A stretch of DNA of 64,000 nucleotides. Source: Methylophaga sp. UBA3192. Lineage in GTDB: Bacteria; Pseudomonadota; Gammaproteobacteria; Nitrosococcales; Methylophagaceae. Positions 18,274-27,900 of this stretch are shown piece by piece; the stretch's first letter is position 1, and every line of letters begins with the position of its first letter. The notes beneath the pieces were generated by a model. It saw nothing but the letters and a program-made list of their open reading frames with translations, was not told the origin of the DNA and ran no database searches. Where the stretch lies: contig DEXE01000003.1 in the NCBI GenBank assembly GCA_002363955.1, forward strand, positions 85,511 through 149,510, read 5' to 3'. The translations under genes and the position numbers were made by a program.

Positions 18274-19695
18274 TTATAAGGCTGCTGGTAGCGTCTGATT
18301 CAGTTCAGCTGGCGGTGTGGTCGAATTACGATTTACTTCATCATGGTGCAACATAATATCGTAGTAACGACGAATATTGCCTACGTAACGAACCGGTTCA
18401 CCACCACGGGCATAACCATAACGGGTCTGGCTGAACCATTGCTGTTTTGCCAGTAATGGCAAATTTTCCCGTACGTCTGACCAGCGATCCGGATTACCGC
18501 CATTTTTTTCAGTGAGAACTCTGGCATCTTCCAGATGACCAAGCCCGATATTGTAGGCGGCCAGTGCAAGCCAGGTCCGATCCGGTTCAGCAATACGTTC
18601 AGGCAAACGGTTTTTCATAATGGTCAGATAGGCGGTACCAGCAAAGATACTTTGTTCAGGATCCTCCCGGTCACTGACCCCCATTTCTTTTGCAGTAGCC
18701 TGTGTCAGCATCATCAAGCCACGTACACCGGTGCTGGAAACAGCTTGTGGATTCCAGTGTGATTCCTGATAGGCAATTGCAGCCAGTAACCGCCAATCAT
18801 AATCATAAGCCAATGCCGCTGCTCTAAACATAGATTCATATTGTGGCAAATGTGTCTGAATCCGGCGGTGAATGGCACGCGAATCCACATAATCAAAACG
18901 TCGAATATGACCGAAATAGGTTTCAATTAATTGATCCAGATAGCCGGAAGTTTCGATTTGATCAAAAAAAGCATTTACAGCGAGTTGTAAACTCATATCA
19001 TCACTGCGTCGCATACCCCAGGCTAATGGTTGCGGATCGGATACATCAAATGCGACCCGTAACTCAGGATAAAGACTATGACTGGCGGCCATCTCGTTGG
19101 AATCAACTATGGTGTAGTCAATCAACTCAAGCTGGACCAGTTCCAGTAAACCGCTGGTATCGATTGTCTGATTTTCGGTCCAGGACAATAAAGGGATTTC
19201 CTGCTGCAACACAGTGAGTTGTTCGGCGTGACTGCTATTGGCAACTATTTCTAACTGACCGCTGCTGATTTCAGTTATATCGCGAGGTTTTTGACTGCCA
19301 TGACGGTAAATAAGCTGTTGCGTCACTTCATGATAAATAGGGCCGAACCGCAATCTGTTCTGTCTTGCTCGGGTGATGGTTAACCCTGCCGCCGCAATAT
19401 CTGCCTGACCATTTTCAATCATATCAAGCGTCTTACTGAGGTTATCGGGGACAGTGACTTTGAGCTCAACATCGAGATAATCAGCAAACGCTTTTGCCAG
19501 ATCGTACTCAAAGCCGGCCAGTTGTCCCCCGTTATTGTAATAACTGGTCAAGCCGTAGCGGCTGACGACACGGAGTTCGCCACGCTCCAGAATCTGTTCA
19601 AGTTGATTGCTGGGGGCATTGCAAGCGCTCAATATGCAGAGCATGAAAATGAGAAAAATTGGCTTTTTCAAAACTTCACTCTGACAGTAGGGCAT
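18274..19695 (-). CDS. mltF: Membrane-bound lytic murein transglycosylase F
   Basis: A 473-aa outer-membrane lipoprotein (lipobox LSAC, Cys25). The N-terminal half (about 35-270) is a solute-binding-protein family 3 domain (GFEYDLAKAFADYL and DIAAAGLTITRAR), the regulatory module of MltF. Residues 285-440 form a lytic transglycosylase domain with catalytic Glu311 in AIAYQESHWNPQA and the GVRGLMMLT motif. It cleaves peptidoglycan with formation of 1,6-anhydromuramyl ends. The last 25 residues are polar and likely disordered. Confidence 0.94.
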   Translation of the reverse strand: MPYCQSEVLKKPIFLIFMLCILSACNAPSNQLEQILERGELRVVSRYGLTSYYNNGGQLAGFEYDLAKAFADYLDVELKVTVPDNLSKTLDMIENGQADIAAAGLTITRARQNRLRFGPIYHEVTQQLIYRHGSQKPRDITEISSGQLEIVANSSHAEQLTVLQQEIPLLSWTENQTIDTSGLLELVQLELIDYTIVDSNEMAASHSLYPELRVAFDVSDPQPLAWGMRRSDDMSLQLAVNAFFDQIETSGYLDQLIETYFGHIRRFDYVDSRAIHRRIQTHLPQYESMFRAAALAYDYDWRLLAAIAYQESHWNPQAVSSTGVRGLMMLTQATAKEMGVSDREDPEQSIFAGTAYLTIMKNRLPERIAEPDRTWLALAAYNIGLGHLEDARVLTEKNGGNPDRWSDVRENLPLLAKQQWFSQTRYGYARGGEPVRYVGNIRRYYDIMLHHDEVNRNSTTPPAELNQTLPAAL

Positions 19696-19773
19696 AAAAT
19701 TATCCTACATAAGTATCGCTTTGCCCAACAAATTCCCCGAAACTTACAATTGAAAACTGGGGAAGTGTGATGT

Positions 19774-20223
19774 TCATCGCTTAGAGCGGAAGAAATCTCT
19801 TAGCATTTGACTGCTTTCCTCAGCCAGCACGCCTTGTTCACACTTAACCCGATGATTCAGCTGGCTGGTATTAAAAATATCAAAGCAGCTACCGGCCGCG
19901 CCGGTTTTCGGTTCAGTGGCCGCGTAAACCACCCGTTCAATTCTGGCATGCACAATGGCACCTGCACACATGATGCAAGGCTCCAATGTGATGTACATTG
20001 TAGAATTCGGCAGTCGATAATTCTGTTGCTGCAAACAGGCAGCACGTAAGGCAATAATTTCGGCATGAGCTGAAGGATCCTGTTGGCTGATAGGTTGATT
20101 CCAACCCGATCCAATAAGTTCATTGTTTAATACAATGACTGCGCCGACAGGAACCTCTCCATATTGTTCGGCTTGTTGCGCCAGTTTCAATGCCTGGCGC
20201 ATCCAGTATTCATCGTTGACCAT
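19774..20223 (-). CDS. tadA: tRNA-specific adenosine deaminase TadA
   Basis: A 149-aa zinc deaminase making inosine at the wobble position of tRNA-Arg(ACG). HAE at 53-55 and PCIMC at 82-86 supply the zinc ligands and catalytic glutamate. The start at MVNDEYWMRQAL matches the start region of E. coli TadA; the open frame continues 60 nt further upstream but without family similarity. The chosen start lies inside the end of waaA (14-nt overlap), which implies coupling to it. Confidence 0.94.
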   Translation of the reverse strand: MVNDEYWMRQALKLAQQAEQYGEVPVGAVIVLNNELIGSGWNQPISQQDPSAHAEIIALRAACLQQQNYRLPNSTMYITLEPCIMCAGAIVHARIERVVYAATEPKTGAAGSCFDIFNTSQLNHRVKCEQGVLAEESSQMLRDFFRSKR

Positions 20224-21484
20224 GACGGATATAAATATCGATAAGGTTGAGCAAACGTTGGCTGGCTCCCTTGCTCTGTTCAATTAATTGTCTGCCTGCA
20301 TCCCCCATTTCAGCGCGACGTTGGGGGGCTTTCAATAAATCAATCACCGTATCAGCTAATTGCTCAGGATTTTTAACTTCAATCGCCGCATGGTGTTCGA
20401 GAAACTGCTTGGTAACTTCAAGAAAGTTAAAATAATGCGGTCCAGTGATAACGGGTCTGGAAAGCGCTGCAGGTTCCAGTAAATTGTGGCCACCATGAGC
20501 AACAAGACTGCCACCAATAAATGCGACATCTGCAGTTCCATAAAAAATAGATAGTTCACCCATGGTATCGACAACCAATGCCTGGATCTGACTGCCACAG
20601 GGCTTATTTTCACTTCTACGAAGTGTGTTTAACCCTGCACGTCGGCATAAAGCGGCTACGCGATCAAAACGTTCAGGATGGCGCGGTACAATAACTAACA
20701 ATAAATCACGAAACTGTCCGCGAATTTTGCGAGCAGCATCTATGATTTGTTCTTCTTCCCCTTCATGGGTACTGGCAGCAATAAACACCGGACGGTTTCC
20801 CCACAATGAACGAATCGCTTCTGCTCGTTCCACAGAGCTGGCGGGTAAGGTAATTTCATATTTGAGGTTTCCCACAGCGTGGACTTTTTCTTTGTATGCA
20901 CCGAGCTGAAGAAATCTTTCGCGATCACTGTGAGTCTGAGTGGCAATTAATGGCAAGCTTTGCAGCATTTGCCGTGTCAGCTTACTGACCTTTTGATAGC
21001 CATGGGCACTGCGGGCGGATAGTCTCGCATTGGCAATCACGACGGGAATGGATTGTTCAGCACAGATCAGAATCAGGTTAGGCCATAATTCCGTTTCCAT
21101 AATAATCCCAAATTGGGGCCGCATAGCCTTTAAGAAACGTTTAATGGCAAAAGGCAGATCGTAAGGCAAGTAAACATGTAGAACGCTGTCGGCAAACAGG
21201 CTTTTCACCCGTGCACTGCCGGTTGGGGTCATGGTGGTGATTAAAATCTGATGCTCAGGATATCGTTGCTGTAAACCACTAATTAAGGGTCTGCAGGCCT
21301 CTGCTTCGCCCACTGATACAGCATGAACCCAGATCAGGTTTTGTTCAGAAATGCGTTTGGGAATACTGCCAAAACGTTCGTTCCAACGCTTGAAGTAATC
21401 CGGTGCATTGAACCCTCGCCAGATCAATCTGATCAGGACGAGTGGTAAAGCCAGATAAAATAATATTGTGTAAAAGACTTTCAA
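20210..21484 (-). CDS. waaA: 3-deoxy-D-manno-octulosonic acid (Kdo) transferase
   Basis: A 424-aa inner-membrane GT30 enzyme that adds Kdo to lipid IVA. I start it at a TTG giving LKVFYTILFYLALPLVLIRL, which aligns with the E. coli start and gives normal length; the frame stays open to 21649, but that stretch is unlike the family. The HAVSVGE segment near residue 55, PTGS in the first lobe, VAHGGHNLLEPA and GPHYFNF in the second lobe are all present. It is divergent from an LpxL-type acyltransferase, so Kdo transfer and late acylation genes sit side by side. Confidence 0.92.
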   Translation of the reverse strand: MKVFYTILFYLALPLVLIRLIWRGFNAPDYFKRWNERFGSIPKRISEQNLIWVHAVSVGEAEACRPLISGLQQRYPEHQILITTMTPTGSARVKSLFADSVLHVYLPYDLPFAIKRFLKAMRPQFGIIMETELWPNLILICAEQSIPVVIANARLSARSAHGYQKVSKLTRQMLQSLPLIATQTHSDRERFLQLGAYKEKVHAVGNLKYEITLPASSVERAEAIRSLWGNRPVFIAASTHEGEEEQIIDAARKIRGQFRDLLLVIVPRHPERFDRVAALCRRAGLNTLRRSENKPCGSQIQALVVDTMGELSIFYGTADVAFIGGSLVAHGGHNLLEPAALSRPVITGPHYFNFLEVTKQFLEHHAAIEVKNPEQLADTVIDLLKAPQRRAEMGDAGRQLIEQSKGASQRLLNLIDIYIRHGQR

Positions 21485-21569
21485 ATTGGACTCACAACGG
21501 GCAGTTTTTTTAAGCTTAAATTGAGTTGGGATGATAGCATAGACGCTGTTTTGTATTGTTATTGAACAA

Positions 21570-22493
21570 ATGAATATTCTCAGTAAAAAATTCCTGCACC
21601 CGCGTTTCTGGCTAAATTGGATTGGTTTGTTCCTGATGCGACTCTCCATTTATTTGCCCAAAACCTGGCAATTGTTTGCTGGCCAGACTTTGGGAAGATT
21701 GATGCGATTGTTTATGAAAGATCGTGAGCGTGTTGCTAAGCGGAATATTGAACTATGCTTCCCCGACATGAACTCTCTGGAGCGCAAGGAATTGCTTAGT
21801 GAAAATATGCTAACAATGGGGATGATGCCGATTGAAACAGCTATCAGTTGGTGGGCCAGTGACAAAAGTCTCGAAAAACGTGTCGAATACCACGGACTAG
21901 AACATATCCAAAATGCATTGGCAAAAGGTAAAGGTGTGCTGTTACTGACAGGACACTTTACCAGTATGGAGCTAGGCGGTCGGCTGATTATGTTGAAACA
22001 GCCTTGTTATGTCATGTTCCGGGAGTTAAAAAGTCCTTTATTTAATGCGGTTATGCTGCAGCAGCGTCAACGCCATAGTGAGGGAACAATATTGCAGGCG
22101 GACATGCGAGGCATGTTGCGGGCATTAAAAAAGAATAAGGTTGTCTGGTATGCGCCGGATCAGGATTTTGGTCGCAGAACCAGTGTCTTTGCAAAATTTT
22201 TCGGCATCAATGCGGCGACAATTCCAGCGACAGCTCGACTTGCCAAAATGAGCGGAGCAGCGATAGTGCCATATGTTCCGAGACGTATGGCGAATGGGAA
22301 TTACTCAATTGATATTGGTCCTGCATGGGAAAACTATCCAGTAGGCGATGAACTGGCTGATGCGCAAAGAGTAAATGACTGGATTGAATCGGAAATAAAA
22401 AAATCGGCGGCGCAATACTTCTGGGTGCACCGGCGTTTTAAAACTCAGCCTGAAGGCAAGGGCTTGCTATATAAAAAGCCCGGAAAGGATTAA
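21570..22493 (+). CDS. lpxL: Lipid A biosynthesis acyltransferase, LpxL/HtrB family
   Basis: A 307-aa inner-membrane enzyme adding a secondary acyl chain to Kdo2-lipid IVA. The N-terminal membrane anchor is about 15-30. The catalytic H-x4-E motif is HFTSME (His129, Glu134). YAPDQDFG near 195 and the C-terminal FWVHRRFKTQPEG motif match the family. I cannot tell LpxL from LpxM or LpxP by sequence. It is divergent from waaA and convergent with a PagL-like gene. Confidence 0.93.
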   Translation: MNILSKKFLHPRFWLNWIGLFLMRLSIYLPKTWQLFAGQTLGRLMRLFMKDRERVAKRNIELCFPDMNSLERKELLSENMLTMGMMPIETAISWWASDKSLEKRVEYHGLEHIQNALAKGKGVLLLTGHFTSMELGGRLIMLKQPCYVMFRELKSPLFNAVMLQQRQRHSEGTILQADMRGMLRALKKNKVVWYAPDQDFGRRTSVFAKFFGINAATIPATARLAKMSGAAIVPYVPRRMANGNYSIDIGPAWENYPVGDELADAQRVNDWIESEIKKSAAQYFWVHRRFKTQPEGKGLLYKKPGKD

Positions 22494-22496
22494 TCC

Positions 22497-22537
22497 TGCA
22501 TATTCACCTTTAAGATTCCAGCGGAGGTGGATATGCA
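22497..22537 (+). repeat. 13-bp hairpin between lpxL and pagL-like genes
   Basis: TGCATATTCACCT (22497-22509) pairs with AGGTGGATATGCA (22525-22537) with one G-T pair and a 15-nt loop. It sits between two convergent genes, lacks a U-tract on the plus strand, and buries an AGGTG ribosome-binding-like sequence. Confidence 0.6.
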
Positions 22538-22592
22538 AGATAAACAAGCCCTAGCGATTAAACGGCGAAAAACTGTAACTCAGCATGAATGA
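22533..22592 (+). CDS. Possible 19-codon leader-type peptide with masked ribosome binding site
   Basis: ATG at 22533 is preceded at 4-5 nt by GGAGGT, a very good Shine-Dalgarno, and opens a 19-aa frame (MQDKQALAIKRRKTVTQHE) that ends inside the antisense 3' end of the pagL-like gene. The Shine-Dalgarno is paired in the hairpin at 22497-22537. Nothing shows that it is translated, and it is too short for a family match. Treat as a candidate only. Confidence 0.2.
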   Translation: MQDKQALAIKRRKTVTQHE

Positions 22593-23036
22593 TTCGGAGC
22601 CGGGATTATTTTTGGCGAGGTTAGCATTAGACATATGGTAAAGCGTTAATGCCACACGTGAGCCAGGGGCTACCCGGTAACCGATTTCGATACCCGAACG
22701 AAATAAAAAACCGCTTCCCAGATCCTGCCCATCACCATCTTCGTATCCGACCACAGCAAGTTGCGGGGTTAAAATCCATCTCTCTCCAAGGTTAATATCA
22801 TATCGGCCTCCGGCATGCGCCCAGTATCCGCCATCGGTATTGGCGTTGATGCCGATGGCCGGGATAATGTTAAAGAAGGATTCCTGGGCAGCAAAACGAT
22901 ATTCAACACCTAGTTCCAGCGAACTGTCTTCAAAAACTTCAAAGCTCCCTGCAGATATGGCGATTTCTGGTGATTGTGCCTGGACGTTAAAGCAGGCCAG
23001 CATGCCGATGAGTCCGAAAATGCCCTGTTTTTTCAT
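22551..23036 (-). CDS. PagL-like lipid A 3-O-deacylase (acyloxyacyl hydrolase family)
   Basis: A 161-aa outer membrane beta-barrel with a signal peptide (cleavage near VQAQ, about 20-21). The C-terminal segment YHMSNANL...NPGSE carries the PagL catalytic arrangement: His134, Ser136 and Glu148, with the same 2- and 12-residue spacings as the His-Ser-Glu triad described for Pseudomonas PagL. The protein ends in an aromatic-rich beta-strand (FMLSYSFSPF). It would remove the 3-position acyl chain of lipid A at the cell surface. It is convergent with the LpxL-type gene. Confidence 0.85.
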   Translation of the reverse strand: MKKQGIFGLIGMLACFNVQAQSPEIAISAGSFEVFEDSSLELGVEYRFAAQESFFNIIPAIGINANTDGGYWAHAGGRYDINLGERWILTPQLAVVGYEDGDGQDLGSGFLFRSGIEIGYRVAPGSRVALTLYHMSNANLAKNNPGSESFMLSYSFSPFNR

Positions 23037-23112
23037 CTGTTATTGTCCTTTTTAAACTTACCAAAATCAGTTTATTAGATAGCATGATTCATGCACTTTG
23101 AGAAGTTTAAAG

Positions 23113-23143
23113 CAAAAAAAAACCACCCGAAGGTGGTTTTTTT
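23113..23143 (-). terminator. Rho-independent terminator of rplM-rpsI
   Basis: ACCACC and GGTGGT pair around CGAA, flanked by A9 and T7, immediately after the rpsI stop. The symmetric A/T flanks make it functional in both directions, so it could also stop transcription from the opposite strand. Confidence 0.93.
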
Positions 23144-23160
23144 GTTCCATAAACGTTGAA

Positions 23161-23550
23161 TTAACGTTTTGAGAACTGTGGTTTCTTACGTGCTTTATGC
23201 AGACCGATTTTCTTACGTTCAACAGCCCGGGCATCACGAGTGATGAAGCCTGCGCTACGTAAATCAGTTTTCAGTTCGCTGTTGTATTCAACCAATGCGC
23301 GGCTGATGCCATGACGGATTGCACCGGCTTGGCCGTTGTTACCACCACCACGAACAGTGATGTTGAGGTCAACTTTATCAAGCATTTCAACCAGTTCAAG
23401 TGGCTGGCGAACAACCATACGAGATGTTTCACGACCGAAGTAATCTTCAAGGCTGCGAGTGTTGATGGTAATGTTGCCGCTGCCTGGCTTCATGAATACA
23501 CGAGCGGTTGAGCTTTTGCGGCGGCCTGTAGCGTAGTAAGAATCTGCCAT
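23161..23550 (-). CDS. rpsI: 30S ribosomal protein S9 (uS9)
   Basis: A 129-aa protein of normal length. It begins ADSYYATGRRKSSTARV and ends in the conserved basic tail (KKIGLHKARKKPQFSKR), which reaches the P-site tRNA. It follows rplM with a 12-nt gap, the universal L13-S9 pair. Confidence 0.98.
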   Translation of the reverse strand: MADSYYATGRRKSSTARVFMKPGSGNITINTRSLEDYFGRETSRMVVRQPLELVEMLDKVDLNITVRGGGNNGQAGAIRHGISRALVEYNSELKTDLRSAGFITRDARAVERKKIGLHKARKKPQFSKR

Positions 23551-23562
23551 GACGATATCCGA

Positions 23563-23991
23563 TTAAATTTCGAGCATTTTAGGTTGTTGAGCTGCGTGCG
23601 GGTGTTCAGTACCAGCATAAACTTTCAACTTGCTGAACATAGCACGGCCCAGAGGGTTTTTAGGCAACATGCCTTTCACTGCTGTCTGGATGACACGCTC
23701 AGGTGCTTTGTCCAGTTGTTTTTCCAGCGAAATAGATTTAATACCACCGATGTGACCCGTGTGATGATAGTAAATTTTATCTTTCATTTTGTTGCCGGAA
23801 ACACGCAGTTTTTCAGCGTTCACAACAACAATGTAATCGCCGGTATCAACGTGAGGTGTATAGATAGCTTTGTGTTTGCCGCGCAGACGGCGAGCGATTT
23901 CTGTTGCCATACGGCCCAGAGTTTTGCCATCGGCATCAATTACGAACCAGTCGCGACGAACTTCTGCTGGTTTTGCACTTAAGGTTTTCAT
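23563..23991 (-). CDS. rplM: 50S ribosomal protein L13 (uL13)
   Basis: 142 aa when started at MKTLSAKPAEV, equal to E. coli L13. The frame is open 30 nt further upstream, but the extra residues are not part of the family. Recognisable segments are DADGKTLGRMA, RGKHKAIYTPHVDTGD and GMLPKNPLGR. First gene of the rplM-rpsI operon. Confidence 0.97.
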   Translation of the reverse strand: MKTLSAKPAEVRRDWFVIDADGKTLGRMATEIARRLRGKHKAIYTPHVDTGDYIVVVNAEKLRVSGNKMKDKIYYHHTGHIGGIKSISLEKQLDKAPERVIQTAVKGMLPKNPLGRAMFSKLKVYAGTEHPHAAQQPKMLEI

Positions 23992-24077
23992 TCCGCGGGG
24001 TGCTCCTGAAAATATACGCATGCGGTCAAATAAAGAGGGAGAATGTTACGGATTCACACTAAGTATGTCAACTGCAA

Positions 24078-24875
24078 TTAACTAAATACAAACAGTAAGA
24101 TGCCGCCCAGTAACAAACGGTATAGGACAAAAGGCCACATACCGATACGTTCCAGTAACTTCAGAAACAAATAGATACATATATACGCGCTGATGGCAGA
24201 GAAAACGGCACCTGCGGTCAACGCAAACCAGTCGGTAGCCTGGTCGGCTTTAATCAGCTTTAACGTTTCGAGTCCGCCGGCCAGAAAAATAACCGGTATA
24301 GATAGTAAAAAAGAGAATCTGGCAGCTGCCTGACGGGTTAATCCTAACATTAATGCAGCTGTCATGGTAATGCCGGAACGTGATGTCCCCGGAATTAATG
24401 CCAAAGCCTGAACGATTCCGATAATGAAAATGTCTTTCCAGCCCATTTGCTGTTCATTACGGCTGCGTCGACCTTTCCAGTCAGCCCAGCCTAATAGCAG
24501 TCCAAATAAAATCGTGGTGCTGGCAATAACCAGTGGACTGCGCAAAAACAGCTCGATAAAGTCACCGAGAAACAATCCGGCAAGACCAACGGGAATGGTG
24601 CCAATAATCACGGCCCAGGCTAATTTACTTTCACCAACAGTCTGTCTTTGTTGCAGTGAACCAAACCAATCAGTAATAAGCTGTCTGATAGTAGCGCGAA
24701 AGTAAAAGATAACCGCCGCCAGAGTGCCAACATGGACCGCTACATCAAAAGCCAGCCCCTGATCTTCCCAGCCGGCAATAATGGGCAACAGGATTAAATG
24801 AGCAGAGCTTGAAATGGGCAGAAATTCAGTCAGCCCCTGTAACAGGGCGAGGGCAATGATTTGTATAATTTCCAT
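24078..24875 (-). CDS. uppP: Undecaprenyl-diphosphatase UppP/BacA
   Basis: A 265-aa integral membrane phosphatase that recycles undecaprenyl diphosphate to the monophosphate carrier used for peptidoglycan and O-antigen. Both inverted-repeat signature motifs are intact: LTEFLPISSSAHL (about 15-27, with the E-x3-E/S region) and PGTSRSGITMTAAL near 160. About eight membrane segments. It is divergent from the large DUF3683 gene and on the same strand as rplM, 86 nt upstream of it. Confidence 0.95.
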   Translation of the reverse strand: MEIIQIIALALLQGLTEFLPISSSAHLILLPIIAGWEDQGLAFDVAVHVGTLAAVIFYFRATIRQLITDWFGSLQQRQTVGESKLAWAVIIGTIPVGLAGLFLGDFIELFLRSPLVIASTTILFGLLLGWADWKGRRSRNEQQMGWKDIFIIGIVQALALIPGTSRSGITMTAALMLGLTRQAAARFSFLLSIPVIFLAGGLETLKLIKADQATDWFALTAGAVFSAISAYICIYLFLKLLERIGMWPFVLYRLLLGGILLFVFS

Positions 24876-24999
24876 ATTTTTTTCCGTGAACAGCCTGATC
24901 GATAAAAAGGCTCATTATTAATAGGTCTTATATTACCCGGCTTCGTGTTAAAATTAGCGATTGACTGCCACTTCTCAAACTAGGATTCGCTGACCCATT

Positions 25000-27900
25000 A
25001 TGTCAACTCGTATAAGAGAAATCCCTTACAACTACACTTCTTTCTCAGATCGTGAAATCGTTATTCGGTATCTTGGTGAACCGATGTGGGAAATTCTGCA
25101 ACAGTTACGTGAGCAACGCAAAACGGGTCGCAGTGCCAAGATGTTGTTCGAAGTATTGGGTGATATGTGGGTTATTTCGCGCAACCCTTATATTCAGGAT
25201 GATTTGATCGAAAACCGCAAGCGTTGGGACTCCCTCCGTCATGCGTTGCATCATCGTCTGGATCAGATCCGCGAGCGCGCTACCGAAAATAAGAATCAAC
25301 TGGCACTGCAATTGGAACAGGCAGCTCGTAAAGCGGTAGAAAAGTTTGAGCGAGAACTGCTGGCGACTGCTGATCGCCGTAAAGTGGTGATGCGTCGTCT
25401 TAGCCGTGTGACTAAAAAACATAATATCTGTTTTGATGGTTTGTCGCGTGTGTCGCATGTGACTGATGCTACTGACTGGCGTGTTGAGTACCCGCTGGCC
25501 GTGATCAAACCCGATAATGAAGAAGAAATGGCTGCCATTATTGCCGCCAGTATCGAGTTAGGATTAACCGTCATTCCTCGTGGTGGTGGCACCGGCTACA
25601 CCGGTGGTGCAATTCCATTGACGGCTGACAGCGTAGTCATTAATACCGAAAAGCTGGAAGGTCTGGGGGGCGTTGTTTATCGCAAGCTCCCCGGTCGTGA
25701 TGATGAAGTCGCTACCGTTCGGGCTGAAGCCGGTGTTGTGACGCGTCGTTTATCGGACCTGGCCGGCAAAAATGGTTTGGTCTTTGCGGTAGATCCAACA
25801 TCACAGGATGCCTCGACCATTGGCGGTAATGTGGCGATGAATGCCGGTGGTAAAAAAGCGGTTATGTGGGGAACGGCACTGGATAATCTGGTTTCATGGA
25901 GGATGGTGACACCCGATGCCACCTGGATGGAAGTTGAGCGTCTTAATCATAATATGGGAAAAATCCACGATATTGAGATGGCCACTTTCCGTATCAGCCG
26001 TTATCAGGCCGATGGTAAGACCTTGCTGGAAGCGCCTGAAGACATTGCGATTCCGGCACAGCAATTACGTAAACTGGGCTTGGGTAAAGATGTAACCAAC
26101 AAGTTTCTGGGCGGTTTACCCGGTATTCAGAAAGAAGGCTGTGATGGTCTGATTACCTCTGCTGTGTTTGTTTTACATCGTATGCCGCAATTTATTCGTA
26201 CGGTGTGTCTGGAATTTTTTGGTAATGATCTGACCAAAGCCGTGCCGGCAATTGTGGAAACCAAAAATTTCCTCGATAGCAACAAAAAAGTGTTGTTGGC
26301 AGGCATGGAACATCTCGATGAGCGTTATGTAAAAGCTGTTGATTACAGTACAAAAGCACCTCGTTCAGAATTACCGAAAATGGTTTTGCTGATCGATATC
26401 GTTGGTGATGATGAAAATGCCGTCGCTGAAGCCAGTTCTGAGGTTGTTCGGTTATCCAATGCCCGTGAAGGGGAGGGCTTTGTTGCTGTAAGTCCTGAAG
26501 CAAGAGCCCGTTTCTGGGCTGATCGTGCTCGTACGGCCGCGATTGCCAAACATACCAATGCTTTCAAAATCAATGAAGACGTGGTTATTCCGCTTGAGCG
26601 CCTGTCGGAGTACAACGATGGTATTGAACGTATCAATATTATTCACTCTACCCAGAATAAATTACGAATGGTGGATACGGTGCTGCAGTTTTTAAGCAGT
26701 GAACCGAAAGAGCTCAAACAAACCGTTAAGAAACTGGATGACAGCGCGGAAAATGATGCCATCCTGCAATCAAAGATTGATACCGCCTGCAGCCATTTAC
26801 GGGTGGTGCAAACCCGCTGGCAGGAAGTTTTGGATAACCTTGACTCTGTCGCACTGAATCATAAGGAACTGTTATCCGATGAGGTTCTGAATTTACTGGC
26901 GGATACCGATACATTATTTAATGTACTGCAACGCCGTGACCTGCGTATTTCTTATCGTAAGGAAGTCGAAAAACCCCTGAAAGAGTTGTTCCAGGGGCAA
27001 TCTCTGGAAGCTCTGCGTAACAAGCTGGATGATATTCATAAAGAACTGCGCTCAAGCCGCCTGTTTGTCGCTACGCACATGCATGCCGGTGACGGTAATG
27101 TGCATACCAATATCCCAGTGAACTCAAATGACTATCAAATGATGCATGAAGCAGAATTGATAGTTGATGAAGTCATGAAGCTGGCTGGCGATCTGGGCGG
27201 TGTTATCTCGGGTGAGCATGGTATTGGTCTGACCAAGATGCAGTATCTGGATAAAGCGACCATTGATGCGTTTGCCGGTTACAAGCAAAAAGTGGATCCA
27301 CTGGGACGCTTTAATGCCGGAAAATTGCTGGCGGGGTCCGGGTTGGAAAATGCCTACACGCCTTCGTTGCGATTATTGCAGCAGGAAGCTTTGATCCTTG
27401 AAGCCAGTGACTTGGGTGAGATAAACAACGATATCAAGGATTGTTTGCGTTGCGGTAAATGTAAACCGGAATGTACTACTCATGTACCTCGTGCCAATTT
27501 ATATTATTCACCACGTGACAAAATCCTGGGCACCGGTTTGATTATGGAAGCGTTTCTCTATGAGGAACAAACCCGTCGTGGCATTTCAGTACGTCATTTT
27601 GAGGAAATGAATGATGTCGCTGATCACTGCACGGTTTGTCACCGCTGTCTGAATCCGTGTCCGGTCAATATTGACTTTGGTGATGTGTCAATGAAGCTGC
27701 GTGCCGTGTTGAAAAAACAGGGTAAACGCCATGTGAATCTGGGCACCTGGTCTTCGATGGCGTATCTGAATGCGACTGATCCACTGACCGTGAAAATCAT
27801 GCATAAAACCATGATTCAATTGGGGTTCAAAGCCCAGCGTCTGGCACATTCGGCGGCTAAGTATCTGGGACTTCTGGCGAACAAAAAGAAAAAGCCACCA

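Noticed and set aside
23992..24077. L13 leader autoregulatory RNA
   Set aside because: An rplM leader regulator is possible, but I could not draw a convincing conserved structure in the 86-nt spacer.
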